64,000 nucleotides of DNA, taken from assembly GCA_004323695.1 (NCBI GenBank), contig SCRU01000150.1, positions 62,001 through 126,000 on the forward strand. The letters run 5' to 3'. Below, in pieces: positions 17,852 to 27,678 of the stretch. This DNA comes from Burkholderiaceae bacterium. GTDB lineage: Bacteria; Pseudomonadota; Gammaproteobacteria; Burkholderiales; Burkholderiaceae_C. The position numbers were made by a program, and so were the translations under genes. Positions within the stretch are counted from its first letter, which is position 1. Each line of letters starts with the position of its first letter. The notes under the pieces were generated by a model that was given only the letters and a program-made list of their open reading frames with translations, had not been told where the DNA came from and ran no database searches.

Positions 17852-19552
17852 GTGAACCAGCCAACTCCCGCCATCGTCGCTCAGGGCGCCGTGCGCCGCC
17901 TGCCGCGCATCGCGCTGCTGTTGTTCTGCGCTGCCTATGTGTTGCCCGGCTTCATCGGCCGCGCGCCGTGGAAAAGCGCCGACATGACCTCGTTCGGCTA
18001 CATGCTGGCGCTGGCTCATGGCGCCAGCGGCTGGCTGCATCCGCTGTTGCTCGGCTTGCCGCCCGAAACGGACGGTCCATTGCCCTACTGGCTGGGCGCC
18101 TGGGCCTTGCAGGTGGCGCCCGGCTGGATCACACCGGCCTTTGCGGCCCGCATTCCGTTCATCATTCTGCTGTCGCTGACCCTGACCGCGACCTGGTACG
18201 GGATTTACTATCTGGCGCGCAGCCCGCAGGCGCAGCCCGTGCCATTCGCCTTCGGCGGCGAAGCCAGGCCCGCCGACTACGCGCGTGCCATGGCCGACGG
18301 CGGGCTGCTGGCGCTGGTCGCGTGCCTGGGGCTGGCCCAGTTGTCGCACGAAATCACGCCGGCGCTGACGCAGCTATGCTTTACCGCGCTCACCTTCTAC
18401 GCCGTGGCGGCGGCCCCGTACCGGACCGTGGGGCCGGCCCTGGGCCTGGCGATCGGCATGGCCGGACTGGTGGCAAGCGGTGCGCCAACGATGGCGACGC
18501 TGTTCGCTGCCGGCAGCGCCCTGCTGTTCCTGGCCCAGCCAGACCAAGGTGCTGATGAACGCCGGCGCAACATGCTCTGGGTCGGCGGCATTGTCGTGGT
18601 CATTCTGCTGACCGCCTGGCTGGCGCAGTGGCTGGGCCTTTGGCGCTGGCGCGCCGAACTCCCCGAGAACCGCTGGGTGACGTGGCGCAATCTGGGGCGG
18701 CTGCTGCTTTGGTTCACCTGGCCGGCCTGGCCGCTGGCACTGTGGACCGTCTGGCGCTGGCGGCATCAGCTGGCAAGCCTGCGGCCCTGCCGCCATCTGG
18801 CCCTGCCGCTGTGGTTCCTGCTGGTTTCGATCGGTGCCATGATCGTACTGGAGCCCGCCGACCGCGCCCTGATGCTGGGGATGCCGGCACTCGCAACACT
18901 GGCCGCTTTCGCCCTGCCGACACTCAAGCGCAGCGTCACGGCGCTGATCGACTGGTTCACCCTGCTCTTCTTTACCGGCTCGGCCCTCATCATCTGGGTG
19001 ATCTGGGTCTCGCTGCAAACCGGCTTTCCCAGACAACCCGTTGCCAACGTAGAACGGCTCGCGATCGGGTTCAAACCCAGCTTCTCGCTGCTGGCGTTTC
19101 TGGTTGCGCTGGCGGCGACCCTTACATGGGGATGGCTGGTCAGCTGGCGCGCGGGCCGGCATCGCGCGGCCATCTGGAAAAGCCTGGTTCTGCCGGCCGG
19201 CGGCACCGCCCTCTCCTGGTTGCTGCTGATGACACTGTTGCTGCCGGTGCTGGACTTCGCGCGCAGCTATCAGGCGCTTGTGGGAAGAGTCGTGAGCATC
19301 ATTGGCCACCCCGAATGCGTCCAGGTCTATGGGCTGAGCCGGGCCCAGATCACCGCCTATCAGTACCACGGCCGGCTGACCTTGCGAAACGCCACGAGCC
19401 AGGCGCAATGCCCCTGGCTCGTGGTGGATGCCCGATACCGCAACGTCCTGCATGAATCCGTAGATCTCAGGGAATGGAAATTCCGCGGCATCTTTCGCAA
19501 CCCGTCCGACGCCGACGAAAATGTCCTGCTGTACAAACGCGAGGCACGTTAG
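17852..19552 (+). CDS. Membrane glycosyltransferase, GT-C (ArnT/PMT-like)
   Basis: 566 residues with about eleven hydrophobic segments. The first outer loop carries GRAPWKSADMTSFGYMLA and LLGLPPETDGPLPYWLGAW, resembling the acidic motif region of ArnT/PMT-type enzymes that transfer a sugar from a polyprenyl-phosphate donor. The C-terminal part (from about 480) is a soluble domain with AQCPWLVVDARYRN. The start is GTG at 17852, without a strong ribosome site. The target (lipid A, protein or other) cannot be told from the sequence. It is followed 65 bp later by a MATE exporter on the same strand. Confidence 0.75.
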   Translation: MNQPTPAIVAQGAVRRLPRIALLLFCAAYVLPGFIGRAPWKSADMTSFGYMLALAHGASGWLHPLLLGLPPETDGPLPYWLGAWALQVAPGWITPAFAARIPFIILLSLTLTATWYGIYYLARSPQAQPVPFAFGGEARPADYARAMADGGLLALVACLGLAQLSHEITPALTQLCFTALTFYAVAAAPYRTVGPALGLAIGMAGLVASGAPTMATLFAAGSALLFLAQPDQGADERRRNMLWVGGIVVVILLTAWLAQWLGLWRWRAELPENRWVTWRNLGRLLLWFTWPAWPLALWTVWRWRHQLASLRPCRHLALPLWFLLVSIGAMIVLEPADRALMLGMPALATLAAFALPTLKRSVTALIDWFTLLFFTGSALIIWVIWVSLQTGFPRQPVANVERLAIGFKPSFSLLAFLVALAATLTWGWLVSWRAGRHRAAIWKSLVLPAGGTALSWLLLMTLLLPVLDFARSYQALVGRVVSIIGHPECVQVYGLSRAQITAYQYHGRLTLRNATSQAQCPWLVVDARYRNVLHESVDLREWKFRGIFRNPSDADENVLLYKREAR

Positions 19553-19617
19553 AGCCCGCCGGTCGGGGTCCCAACGGCGCGAGGAACCGGCGTGCCGCCA
19601 CGGCCTGGTTTGCATTT

Positions 19618-20988
19618 GTGTCTGAGTTGAAAATCATCATCCGGCACGCCGTGACCGTGCTGGTCGGCCAGATGGCCGTCATGGCCTTTGGCGTGACCGA
19701 CACCATCGTGGCGGGCCGCTTTTCCGAGGCGTCGCTGGCAGCACTCTCGGTGGGTTCGGCCATCTACATCAGCGTGTATGTCGCCCTGATGGGCGTGATG
19801 CAGGCGCTGCTGCCGGTCTGGGCCGAGCAACATGGCGCGCGCCGGCTCGCCGAGGTGGGGCGCTCGCTGCGCCAGGCGCTGTACCTGTGCGTCATCACCA
19901 TTGCCCTGGGCATGGCGGCCCTGCTGTCGCCAGACGCGGTGCTGCGCTGGACCGAGGTCCCCGCCGCGCTGCAGGGCGAAGTGCAACGCTACCTGGGCGT
20001 GCTCGCCCTCGCGCTGGCGCCGACCCTGCTGTTTCGCATCTACAGCACGCTGAACCAGAGCCTGGGCAAGCCGCAACTCGTGACCTGGCTGCAAATCGGC
20101 TCGCTGTTCGTGAAGATTCCGCTGTCGATCTGGTTTGCCTTTGGCGGCCTGGGCCTGGCGCCGCAGGGCGTGGTCGGTTGCGCCTGGGCCACGCTGGTCG
20201 TCAACTACGCGATGCTGGCGCTGGCGCTGTGGCTGCTGCGCACCCAGGATTTCTACGCGCCCTACCGCATCTGGCAGTGGCCGGAGCGGCCCGACTGGCG
20301 ACACATTGCGGAGTTCGCGCGGCTCGGCATTCCCGGCGGCCTGGCGATTTTGGTGGAGATCACCTCGTTCACGCTGATGGCGCTGTTCATCGCGCGCCAG
20401 GGCACGGCCGCCGCGGCCAGCCACCAGATCGCCGCGAATCTGGCCGCCGTGCTGTACATGATGCCGCTGTCGATCGCCATTGCCGCGAGCGCGCGCGTGA
20501 GTTATTGGCTCGGCGCGGGCGATCCGGACCGCGCACGATCCGTGATTCGAATGAGTTTTAAGCTTGTAGCCCTTATGGCCGTTGTACTATCCACTACGCT
20601 TTTTGTAGCACGTGGAGAAATCGCGCAAATCTACGCACGCGACCGTGCGGTGATTGCGCTGGCCGGCGCCCTGCTCGCCTGGGTCGCCGCCTACCATCTG
20701 GCCGATGCCGTGCAAACCCTTTGTGTTTTTGTGCTGCGCTGCTATCGCGTGACCGTAGCACCGCTGCTGGTGTACTGCGTGCTGTTGTGGGGCCTGGGGC
20801 TGACCGGCGGCTATGTGCTGGCGTACCACGGCATCGGTTCCATCGGCGCCATCGCGTCGCCGATCACGTTCTGGGGCACCAGCACGGTGGCGCTGGCCTT
20901 GACCGCCACTATTTTTGCAGCGATTCTGTGGACGGTGCAGCGACCGGCGACGGCGCGGGCTCCGGCGGCGCGGGGTGCGACATCCTGA
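19618..20988 (+). CDS. MATE family multidrug/Na+ antiporter
   Basis: 456 residues, about twelve membrane segments in two homologous halves, the size of NorM-type exporters. Typical stretches are VLVGQMAVMAFGVTDTIVAGR near the N-terminus and ASHQIAANLAAVLYMMPLSIAIAASARVSYWLG in the second half. The GTG at 19618 was chosen because frames further upstream overlap the preceding gene and lack family similarity; the start is moderately certain. The substrate is unknown. The last 80 bp overlap the convergent phoR gene. A repeat copy at 20555-20605 is read in frame as FKLVALMAVVLSTTLFV. Confidence 0.88.
   Translation: MSELKIIIRHAVTVLVGQMAVMAFGVTDTIVAGRFSEASLAALSVGSAIYISVYVALMGVMQALLPVWAEQHGARRLAEVGRSLRQALYLCVITIALGMAALLSPDAVLRWTEVPAALQGEVQRYLGVLALALAPTLLFRIYSTLNQSLGKPQLVTWLQIGSLFVKIPLSIWFAFGGLGLAPQGVVGCAWATLVVNYAMLALALWLLRTQDFYAPYRIWQWPERPDWRHIAEFARLGIPGGLAILVEITSFTLMALFIARQGTAAAASHQIAANLAAVLYMMPLSIAIAASARVSYWLGAGDPDRARSVIRMSFKLVALMAVVLSTTLFVARGEIAQIYARDRAVIALAGALLAWVAAYHLADAVQTLCVFVLRCYRVTVAPLLVYCVLLWGLGLTGGYVLAYHGIGSIGAIASPITFWGTSTVALALTATIFAAILWTVQRPATARAPAARGATS
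20555..20605 (-). repeat. Dispersed ~50-bp repeat, copy inside the MATE gene
   Basis: Minus strand: GTAGTGGATAGTAC, then CATAAGGGCTACAAGCTTAAA; block starts are 27 nt apart. It is antisense to the gene and read in the same relative frame as the copies in addA, addB, lpxB and the RNA methyltransferase. Confidence 0.6.
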
Positions 20989-22306
20989 CCCGGTTGGCAG
21001 GAAAGACGATGGAAAAAATGGAGCCCAGACCCGGCGTACTGGCGATGCGCAATTCGGCGCCATGGCGCTGCACGATGTGCTTGACAATCGCCAGCCCCAG
21101 ACCAGTGCCCCCGGTGTCGCGGGAACGGCTGCGGTCGACCCGATAAAAGCGCTCGGTCAAGCGCGGAAGATGTTCAGGCGCAATGCCTGGCCCCGAATCC
21201 TTCACCGAAAACTCGGCCCGCCCTTCGGACAGCATCTGCCAACGGATCTCGACGAGGCTGCCGGCTGGCGTATAGCGCACGGCATTGTTCAGCAGATTCG
21301 AGAGGGCACTGTGCAATTCATCCGGCGCTCCGGCAATCTCCCCCAAGCCGCGCAGATCCGGTTCCCAGATCGGCCGCAGATCATGTCCGACGCGCTCGCC
21401 GTGGGTTATCAGTGCCGACAGCGTTTGCGCCTCTTGCAGACTCCGTTCCAACAGCGAAGACATTGGCGTCCAGACGCCCGTGGCGGGCGGCGGGCTTCCT
21501 TCCAGCCGCGACAGCGTCAGCAAATCGCTCACCAGCGTCTGCATGCGCTGCGACTGTTGCGCCATCAGCGCCAGGTAGCGGCTTCGCTCGTCCTCGCCCA
21601 GCGGCAGCGTGCGCAGCGTCTCGACAAAGCCGGACAGCACGGTCAGCGGGGTTCGGATCTCATGCGACACATTGGCGATGAAATCGCGCCGCATCGCCTC
21701 GGCCTGCTCCAGCGCGGTCACGTCGCGGGACAGCAGCAGCTTGCGCCCTGCGCCATAGGGGTGCAGTTGCACCGACAGCCGCACTGGCCGGGACACCGTG
21801 CTGCCAGGCCCGGGAATGGATATCTCGTGCGCATAGTCGCCTGCCGCCCAGTAGCGCGCAAAGGCTGGTTCGCGGACCAGATTGCCAATCACCTGCAGAA
21901 CATCACGCTGCAAATCAAAGTCAAACTGCGCCGCCGCAATCTGATTGCACCACTCGATGCGGCCGGCCTTGTCCAGCAGCACAACCCCGATGGGCGAGGC
22001 CTGGATGGCGGCCAGAAACTCCCGCAGGCGTGCCTCGCCGTCCTGGGTCTGCTGCTCGCGCTGGCGCAGCAGGCGCCGGACTCGGTCCGACACCTCGCCC
22101 CACAGGCCGCGCAGCGCTGGCGCGCCCGCAGTCCCGTTTTCCCGGAGCCAGCGCAGCACGTGCGCCGCGCGCAGCAGGTCCAGGCCGAACCAGAGCCCCC
22201 CCCCCAGCGCCAGGCCGATCAGCGCACCCCAGCGCCCGCCCAGTTGGGCACCCGCCGCCACACCGGCCAACTGAAACACGAGGAAGACGCAAAGACGAAA
22301 GAGCAT
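20909..22306 (-). CDS. phoR: Phosphate regulon sensor histidine kinase PhoR
   Basis: 465 residues. Two hydrophobic segments lie in the first 45 residues, then a PAS domain (ASPIGVVLLDKAGRIEWCN, about 103-121), the dimerisation helix with phospho-accepting His215 in FIANVSHEIRTPL, and the ATPase domain with N box LLNNAVRYTP, DSGPGIAPEHL and GGTGLGLAIVKHIV. It phosphorylates PhoB when phosphate is low and is held in check by the Pst transporter and PhoU. It is the last gene of the pst-pho run, 48 bp after phoB. The proline-rich 3' end overlaps the convergent MATE gene by 80 bp. Confidence 0.95.
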   Translation of the reverse strand: MLFRLCVFLVFQLAGVAAGAQLGGRWGALIGLALGGGLWFGLDLLRAAHVLRWLRENGTAGAPALRGLWGEVSDRVRRLLRQREQQTQDGEARLREFLAAIQASPIGVVLLDKAGRIEWCNQIAAAQFDFDLQRDVLQVIGNLVREPAFARYWAAGDYAHEISIPGPGSTVSRPVRLSVQLHPYGAGRKLLLSRDVTALEQAEAMRRDFIANVSHEIRTPLTVLSGFVETLRTLPLGEDERSRYLALMAQQSQRMQTLVSDLLTLSRLEGSPPPATGVWTPMSSLLERSLQEAQTLSALITHGERVGHDLRPIWEPDLRGLGEIAGAPDELHSALSNLLNNAVRYTPAGSLVEIRWQMLSEGRAEFSVKDSGPGIAPEHLPRLTERFYRVDRSRSRDTGGTGLGLAIVKHIVQRHGAELRIASTPGLGSIFSIVFPANRVRMSHPAPPEPAPSPVAAPSTESLQK

Positions 22307-22354
22307 GGCGTGATTGTGGAGCCTGCGCAGGGCGTCGGGCCGACGCCGGCCCCC

Positions 22355-23062
22355 TCAGGTCCGGATCGGAGTCTGCGGCCGTGCCGTCATGCGGTAGCCG
22401 GCGCCGCGCACGGTCTCCAGCATGACGCCGGCGGCACCCAGGGCCTCGCGCAAGCGCTTGACATGCACGTCCACCGTGCGCTCCTCGATGAACACATGGT
22501 CGCCCCATATCTTGTCCAGCAATTGGGCGCGACTGTGCACGCGCTCGCCGTGCTTCATCAGGTAGTTCAGCAGCCTGAATTCGATCGGGCCGATTTTGAG
22601 AATATGCCCCTGCCAGGACACCCGGTGCGCGGCCGAATCCAGCACCAAAGCCCCCATCGCGACGCTCCCGCCGGCCTGCTCCGGCGCCCGCCGGCGCAGC
22701 ACGGAGCGAATGCGCGCGAGCAACTCCTGTGTCGAAAACGGCTTGGTGATGTAGTCGTCCGCACCGGCATCGAGCCCCGCCACTTTGTCGGGTTCGTCGC
22801 CACGCGCCGTCAGCATCAGGATCGGAACGCCCCGGGTGCGGGCGTCAGTGCGCCAGCGCCGCGCCAGCGCCAGGCCGCTTTGCCCCGGCAACATCCAGTC
22901 CAGCAAAATCACATCGGGCAGCACGGTGTCGATCTCGCGCTGCGCCGCAACGCCTTCCCCGGCCAGGACCGGCTCGAAACCGTTGTGGCGCAGGTTGACC
23001 GCGATCAACTCGGCGATCGCCGGTTCGTCTTCGACAATCAGAACGCGCGGTTGATGTTTCAT
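22355..23062 (-). CDS. phoB: Phosphate regulon response regulator PhoB
   Basis: 235 residues. The receiver domain has acidic residues EDE (11-13), the phosphoacceptor Asp55 in VILLDWMLPG and the conserved Lys in DDYITKPFS. The C-terminal winged-helix DNA-binding domain has GPIEFRLLNYLMKHGERVHSRAQLLDKIWG and ERTVDVHVKRLREAL. Once phosphorylated it binds Pho boxes such as the one at 27644. The ATG overlaps the stop of phoU (ATGA). Confidence 0.96.
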   Translation of the reverse strand: MKHQPRVLIVEDEPAIAELIAVNLRHNGFEPVLAGEGVAAQREIDTVLPDVILLDWMLPGQSGLALARRWRTDARTRGVPILMLTARGDEPDKVAGLDAGADDYITKPFSTQELLARIRSVLRRRAPEQAGGSVAMGALVLDSAAHRVSWQGHILKIGPIEFRLLNYLMKHGERVHSRAQLLDKIWGDHVFIEERTVDVHVKRLREALGAAGVMLETVRGAGYRMTARPQTPIRT

Positions 23063-23760
23063 TGGACGGCAGATTCGACCTGCGCCATGGTGGTGTGGCG
23101 CACGTCTGCACCCTTGACTATGTAAATGACAAACTCGGCGATGTTCTTGGCATGATCGCCGATGCGCTCGATCGCCTTGGCCAGGAACAGCAAATCCAGG
23201 CTCGCGGAAATGGTGCGCGGATCCTCCATCATGTAGGTGATGAGCTTGCGCACGAAGCCATCGAACTCACGATCGATCAAATCATCTTCTTTCAGAATCG
23301 ACACGGCCACCGCCGTGTCCAGCCGCGCAAATGCATCGAGCGCCTTGCGCAGCAGGCCCGACGCCAGATCGGACGCGACGCGCAGCTCGGACGACGGCAG
23401 CGTGCGCGCGGCGCCGCTCTCGATGATGGACTTGACCATGCGCGCGATTTTTTCGGCCTCGTCGCCGACCCGCTCCAGATTGGCCGTGGTCTTGGAAATC
23501 GCGATCAGCAAACGCAAATCGCGCGCTGTGGGCTGGCGCCGCGCAATGATGGAAGACAGCTCACGGTCGATCTCGATCTCCATCGCGTTCACGCGCGGCT
23601 CCGCCTCGATGACCTGCTGGGCGGCTTCTGCACTGAACTGGGATAGTGCATAAATCGCCTGGCGAATCTGGGATTCGGCCAATCCGCCCATCTCCATCAC
23701 ACGCGACGAGACGCCATTGAGTTCACTGTCGAACTGGGTTGAAAGATGCTTGTCGGACAT
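23059..23760 (-). CDS. phoU: Phosphate signalling protein PhoU
   Basis: 233 residues from the ATG at 23760 (MSDKHLSTQFDSELNGVSS), the conserved family start with GGGAGCC upstream. It consists of two repeats of a three-helix PhoU domain with the acidic metal-binding motifs VGDEAEKIARMV and RIGDHAKNIAEFVIYIV. It links the Pst transporter to PhoR and restrains phosphate uptake when phosphate is plentiful. It follows pstB by 17 nt and overlaps phoB. Confidence 0.95.
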   Translation of the reverse strand: MSDKHLSTQFDSELNGVSSRVMEMGGLAESQIRQAIYALSQFSAEAAQQVIEAEPRVNAMEIEIDRELSSIIARRQPTARDLRLLIAISKTTANLERVGDEAEKIARMVKSIIESGAARTLPSSELRVASDLASGLLRKALDAFARLDTAVAVSILKEDDLIDREFDGFVRKLITYMMEDPRTISASLDLLFLAKAIERIGDHAKNIAEFVIYIVKGADVRHTTMAQVESAVQ

Positions 23761-23777
23761 GATGGCTCCCTTGAAAA

Positions 23778-24578
23778 TCAACCAAACCGGCCGGTGATGT
23801 AATCCTCGGTCTCTTTGCGCCGGGGCTTGAAGAACAGTTCTTCGGTGACCCCGAACTCGACCAGATCGCCCAGGTACATGTAGGCCGTGTAATCGCTGCA
23901 ACGTGCGGCCTGCTGCATGTTGTGCGTCACGATGACCACCGTATAGTCATCTTTCAGTTCGGCAATCAACTCCTCGATTTTGGCTGTGGAGATTGGATCG
24001 AGCGCAGAGCACGGTTCGTCCAGCAGCAAAATCTCGGGCTTGATGGCGATCCCCCGTGCAATGCACAGGCGCTGCTGCTGGCCGCCCGACAGGCTGGCAC
24101 CATTCTGGTTCAGCTTGTCCTTCACCTCGGACCACAGCGCCGCCTTGCGCAGCGCCCATTCGACCCGCTCTTCCATATCGGTGGCATCGAGCGTCTCGAA
24201 CAATTTGACGCCAAACGCAATATTGTTGTAGATCGACATCGGAAACGGCGTCGGCTTCTGGAAGACCATGCCGACCCTGGCGCGCAGCAGCGCAACGTCC
24301 CGTTTCGAGGTCAGCAAATCCTCGCCGTCCAGCATGATCTGGCCCTCCGCGCGCTGCTCGGGATACAGCGCGTACATGCGGTTGAACACGCGCAGCAGGG
24401 TGGATTTGCCGCAGCCCGACGGCCCGATGAACGAGGTCACCTTGTTTTCCGGAATCTCCAGATTGATGCCCTTGAGGGCGTGGAACTTTCCATAATAGAA
24501 GTTCAGGTTCCTGACCGAGATTTTCGACTTTTCCTGCGGTATCGTCATCATGATGTAGCGTGCCCCGTTTTGATCCAT
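23778..24578 (-). CDS. pstB: Phosphate ABC transporter ATP-binding protein PstB
   Basis: 266 residues with Walker [20 protein letters not shown]-loop [15 protein letters not shown], signature [14 protein letters not shown] and Walker [15 protein letters not shown] followed by the switch histidine VIVTHNMQQ. It powers high-affinity phosphate import with PstA and PstC. The start could be the ATG at 24578 or the double ATG at 24551; family members usually begin close to the second. It stands 22 nt after pstA. Confidence 0.96.
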   Translation of the reverse strand: MDQNGARYIMMTIPQEKSKISVRNLNFYYGKFHALKGINLEIPENKVTSFIGPSGCGKSTLLRVFNRMYALYPEQRAEGQIMLDGEDLLTSKRDVALLRARVGMVFQKPTPFPMSIYNNIAFGVKLFETLDATDMEERVEWALRKAALWSEVKDKLNQNGASLSGGQQQRLCIARGIAIKPEILLLDEPCSALDPISTAKIEELIAELKDDYTVVIVTHNMQQAARCSDYTAYMYLGDLVEFGVTEELFFKPRRKETEDYITGRFG

Positions 24579-24600
24579 CAGTTCGCTGGCCTGCCCCGGG

Positions 24601-25461
24601 TCACTGCCTGCCGCGCGTCACCACGCGCGCCAGAATATTCAGGCCGAGGACCGCTGCCGTGATCAGGAACACACCGGCCCATGCCAGTTTCTGCCAGTTC
24701 TGATAAGGGCTCATGGCAAATTTGTAAATGGTGACCGGCAGGCTGGCCATCGGCTGACTCAAGTCCGAACTCCAGAACTGGTTGCTCAATGCCGTAAACA
24801 GCAGCGGGGCGGTCTCGCCTGCAATGCGTGCAACCGCCAACAGGACACCCGTCACCACCCCGGCGCGCGCGGCACGCAGCGTGATGCCCAGAATCACCTT
24901 CCACTTGGGAGCCCCCAAGGCATAGGCTGCTTCCCGCAAACCCGCAGGCACCAGCAGCAGCATGTTTTCCGTGGTGCGGATCACCACCGGGATCACGATC
25001 AGCGCCAACGCAAGCGCTCCCGCCCAGCCCGAAAAAGTCTTGAAGGGAGCTACCACCAAGGCGTAGATAAACAGGCCAATCACGATGGAGGGGGCGGACA
25101 GCAAAATGTCGTTGACGAACCGCGTGACTGACGCCAGCCGGCCCCTCGGGTTGTATTCGGCCAGGTAGATGCCGGCCAGGATCCCCACGGGCGTGCCGAT
25201 CAACGTGGCCACAACCACCATCATGGCGGAACCGTAGATCGCATTCGCCAAACCACCCGCATCGTTCGGTGCCGGCGTCATCTGTGTCAGCGTGGTGAGG
25301 GCCAACCCGCCAACGCCCAGACGGATGGTTTCCCACAATATCCAGAACAGCCAGAACAGGCCGAACGCCATCGCCGCCAGCGACAGCGTCAGCGCCACGC
25401 GGTTGACCCGCTTGCGCCGTGCGAACTTGGCCAGACGTGCGTCCCGGTACCGAGCGTTCAC
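24601..25461 (-). CDS. pstA: Phosphate ABC transporter permease PstA
   Basis: 286 residues with six predicted membrane segments. The ABC-permease EAA loop is seen in [29 protein letters not shown], and the signature [14 protein letters not shown] is typical of PstA. It forms the inner-membrane channel with PstC. The ATG overlaps the pstC stop by 4 nt. Confidence 0.95.
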   Translation of the reverse strand: MNARYRDARLAKFARRKRVNRVALTLSLAAMAFGLFWLFWILWETIRLGVGGLALTTLTQMTPAPNDAGGLANAIYGSAMMVVVATLIGTPVGILAGIYLAEYNPRGRLASVTRFVNDILLSAPSIVIGLFIYALVVAPFKTFSGWAGALALALIVIPVVIRTTENMLLLVPAGLREAAYALGAPKWKVILGITLRAARAGVVTGVLLAVARIAGETAPLLFTALSNQFWSSDLSQPMASLPVTIYKFAMSPYQNWQKLAWAGVFLITAAVLGLNILARVVTRGRQ

Positions 25462-26510
25462 GCGCGCGCCCCTTCGTTTTTCTTCAGTCGGGCCAGCAGG
25501 ACCTTGGACAGGGCCAGCACCACGAAGGTAATGAAAAACAGCACCAGCCCCAGATAGAGCAAGGCCGCGAGATGCAAACCTTGTCCGGCCTCGGCGAACT
25601 CGTTAGCCAGCGCCGAGGTAATGCTGTTGGCGGCCTGGAACAGGCTCAACGAATCGAGCTGGTTGAAGTTGCCGATCACGAAAGTTACCGCCATCGTCTC
25701 GCCCAGCGCACGCCCCAGACCCAGCATGATGCCGCCGATGACGCCCGCACGGGTGTAAGGCAGCACCACCTTGAACATCACCTCCCAGGTGGTCGCCCCC
25801 AATCCGTAGGCCGATTCCCGCAGCAGCACCGGTGTGACCTCAAACACGTCACGCATCACCGCCGCGATGAACGGGATGATCATGATCGCCAGGATGATGC
25901 CGGCTGACAGGATACCAATGCCCACCGGTGGCCCCGAAAACAACGCGCCCAGATAGGGCACGCCGGCAAACCAGGTTTGCAGCGGCTGCTGAACATAGGT
26001 CGCCAGAATCGGGCTGAACACCAGCAAGCCCCACATGCCGTACACGATGGAGGGAACCGCGGCCAGCAACTCCACGGCCGTTCCCAGCGGACGCTTGAGC
26101 CAAGCCGGCGACAGCTCCGTCAGGAACAAGGCAATCCCAAAGCTCACGGGAACGGCAATCGCCAGCGCGATGAACGAAGTCGCCAGCGTGCCATAGATCA
26201 TGACCAGCCCGCCATACTCGTCCTTCACGGGGTCCCAGACCGCATTGCCCAGAAACCCTAGGCCGTACTTATCGATGGCAGGCCAAGCCCCCACGAGCAG
26301 CGACAGCAAAATGCCGAGCAGCAGGCCCAGCGTCAACCAGGCGGCGGCGGCGGCAGCCCAGCCGAACAGACGGTCCAGCAGCGGGCCCGAGCGGGCCGCT
26401 TTCACGGGCAGTGAGCGGTTCATGGCTTGTGGATCGACCTTGCGGGCGCGGTCGAGCGCGGCTTCCTTCGCCGCAAGTGTAGAGGACGGTCGAACCACTT
26501 CCTGCGCCAT
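25458..26510 (-). CDS. pstC: Phosphate ABC transporter permease PstC
   Basis: 350 residues, longer than the E. coli protein by an N-terminal cytoplasmic extension of about 45 residues ([23 protein letters not shown]...). Six membrane segments follow, with [12 protein letters not shown] and the EAA loop [20 protein letters not shown]. It forms the permease with PstA and lies 42 bp after pstS. Confidence 0.95.
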   Translation of the reverse strand: MAQEVVRPSSTLAAKEAALDRARKVDPQAMNRSLPVKAARSGPLLDRLFGWAAAAAAWLTLGLLLGILLSLLVGAWPAIDKYGLGFLGNAVWDPVKDEYGGLVMIYGTLATSFIALAIAVPVSFGIALFLTELSPAWLKRPLGTAVELLAAVPSIVYGMWGLLVFSPILATYVQQPLQTWFAGVPYLGALFSGPPVGIGILSAGIILAIMIIPFIAAVMRDVFEVTPVLLRESAYGLGATTWEVMFKVVLPYTRAGVIGGIMLGLGRALGETMAVTFVIGNFNQLDSLSLFQAANSITSALANEFAEAGQGLHLAALLYLGLVLFFITFVVLALSKVLLARLKKNEGARA

Positions 26511-26552
26511 GCCGTTGGAGAAAATCAGGCTGACTGGCCCTGGCTGGCCCGC

Positions 26553-27593
26553 CTACCGGTACGCGATGGCCTTGCCAGACGTGTCCTTGATGTCGCCCCA
26601 GCTCTTCTGAACAATGGTCTTCACGCTCGCGGGCAGCGGAACATAGTCAAGCGCATCCGCATCCTTGTCCCCGTGTTGATAGGCCCAATCGAAGAATTTG
26701 AGCGTGGTGGCGCCCTGCGCCGGCTTGTCCTGAACCTTGTGCATCAGAATGAAAGTGGCGCCGGTGATGGGCCAGGAGTCCTTGCCAGGCTTGTCCGTCA
26801 AGATCTGGTAGAAGCTCTTGCTCCAGTCGGCACCGGCTGCCGCGGCCTTGAAGCTGGCTGCATTCGGCGCCACGAAGTCGCCCGCGGCGTTTTGCATCAA
26901 GGCATAGGTCATCTTGTTCTGCTTGACGTAGGCATATTCCAGATAGCCGATCGAGTTAGGCAGCCGTTCGATGAACGCGGCGACGCCCTCGTTGCCCTTG
27001 CCGCCAGCGCCAACGGGCCAGTTCACCGCCGTGCCCTCGCCGATCTTCGCTTTCCACTCTGGATTGACCTTGCTCAGGTAGTTCGTGAAGATGAAAGTCG
27101 TACCCGAACCATCGGCGCGGCGCACCGGCGTGATGGCCGCGTCGGGCAAGGCCAGCGTCGGATTCAGCGCCTTGATGGCCGGGTCGTTCCACTTGGTGAT
27201 TTTGGCCAGGTAGATGTCGCCCAGAACCTGGCCATTGAGCTTGAGCTGTCCGGGTGCAATCCCCTTGACGTTCACCACGGGAATCACACCGCCGATCACG
27301 GTCGGGAACTGCACTTCCCCCTTCTTTGCCAGCTGCTCGTCTGTCAGGGGCATGTCCGAGGCGCCAAAGTCGACGGTCCTGGCGTCGATCTGCTGGATGC
27401 CGGCGCCGGAACCCACGGACTGGTAATTGAGCTTGACACCCGTGAGCTTGTTGTAGTCGGACGCCCATTTGGAATAGATCGGGGCGCCAAACGTGGACCC
27501 GGCGCCCGTGACACTCTGCGCGCCGGCAGGCATGGCACAGGCAAATGACAGGGCAGCCAGACTGATCATCGCAGCGCTGAAACGCATCTTCAT
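26553..27593 (-). CDS. pstS: Periplasmic phosphate-binding protein PstS
   Basis: 346 residues from the ATG at 27593 (MKMRFSAAMISLAALSF), with AAAGG upstream. A signal peptide of about 25 residues ends AGA before QSVTGAGSTFGAPIY. The phosphate-binding features GSGAGIQQI, FGASDMPLTDEQL and RRADGSGTTFIFTNYL are intact. It captures phosphate in the periplasm and delivers it to PstCA. It is the first gene of the pst-pho operon, behind the Pho box at 27644. Confidence 0.96.
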   Translation of the reverse strand: MKMRFSAAMISLAALSFACAMPAGAQSVTGAGSTFGAPIYSKWASDYNKLTGVKLNYQSVGSGAGIQQIDARTVDFGASDMPLTDEQLAKKGEVQFPTVIGGVIPVVNVKGIAPGQLKLNGQVLGDIYLAKITKWNDPAIKALNPTLALPDAAITPVRRADGSGTTFIFTNYLSKVNPEWKAKIGEGTAVNWPVGAGGKGNEGVAAFIERLPNSIGYLEYAYVKQNKMTYALMQNAAGDFVAPNAASFKAAAAGADWSKSFYQILTDKPGKDSWPITGATFILMHKVQDKPAQGATTLKFFDWAYQHGDKDADALDYVPLPASVKTIVQKSWGDIKDTSGKAIAYR

Positions 27594-27643
27594 TGGAAAA
27601 CCTTTGAGGTTGATGAAAGGATGCGCGAACTTTAAGACGCCGA

Positions 27644-27662
27644 TATGACAAGGATGTGACAG
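27644..27662 (-). promoter_or_regulatory. Pho box upstream of pstS
   Basis: On the minus strand CTGTCAC-ATCC-TTGTCAT gives two PhoB half-sites with an 11-bp period, close to the consensus CTGTCAT repeats. TTAAAG about 10 bp downstream is a fitting -10 element. The box ends 51 bp before the pstS ATG. Confidence 0.8.
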
Positions 27663-27678
27663 AAGACCGGGAGCTTGC

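Noticed and set aside
20915-23125. Open frame of 736 codons opposite phoR and phoB
   Set aside because: Covers two genes with intact two-component motifs on the minus strand; no domain of its own.
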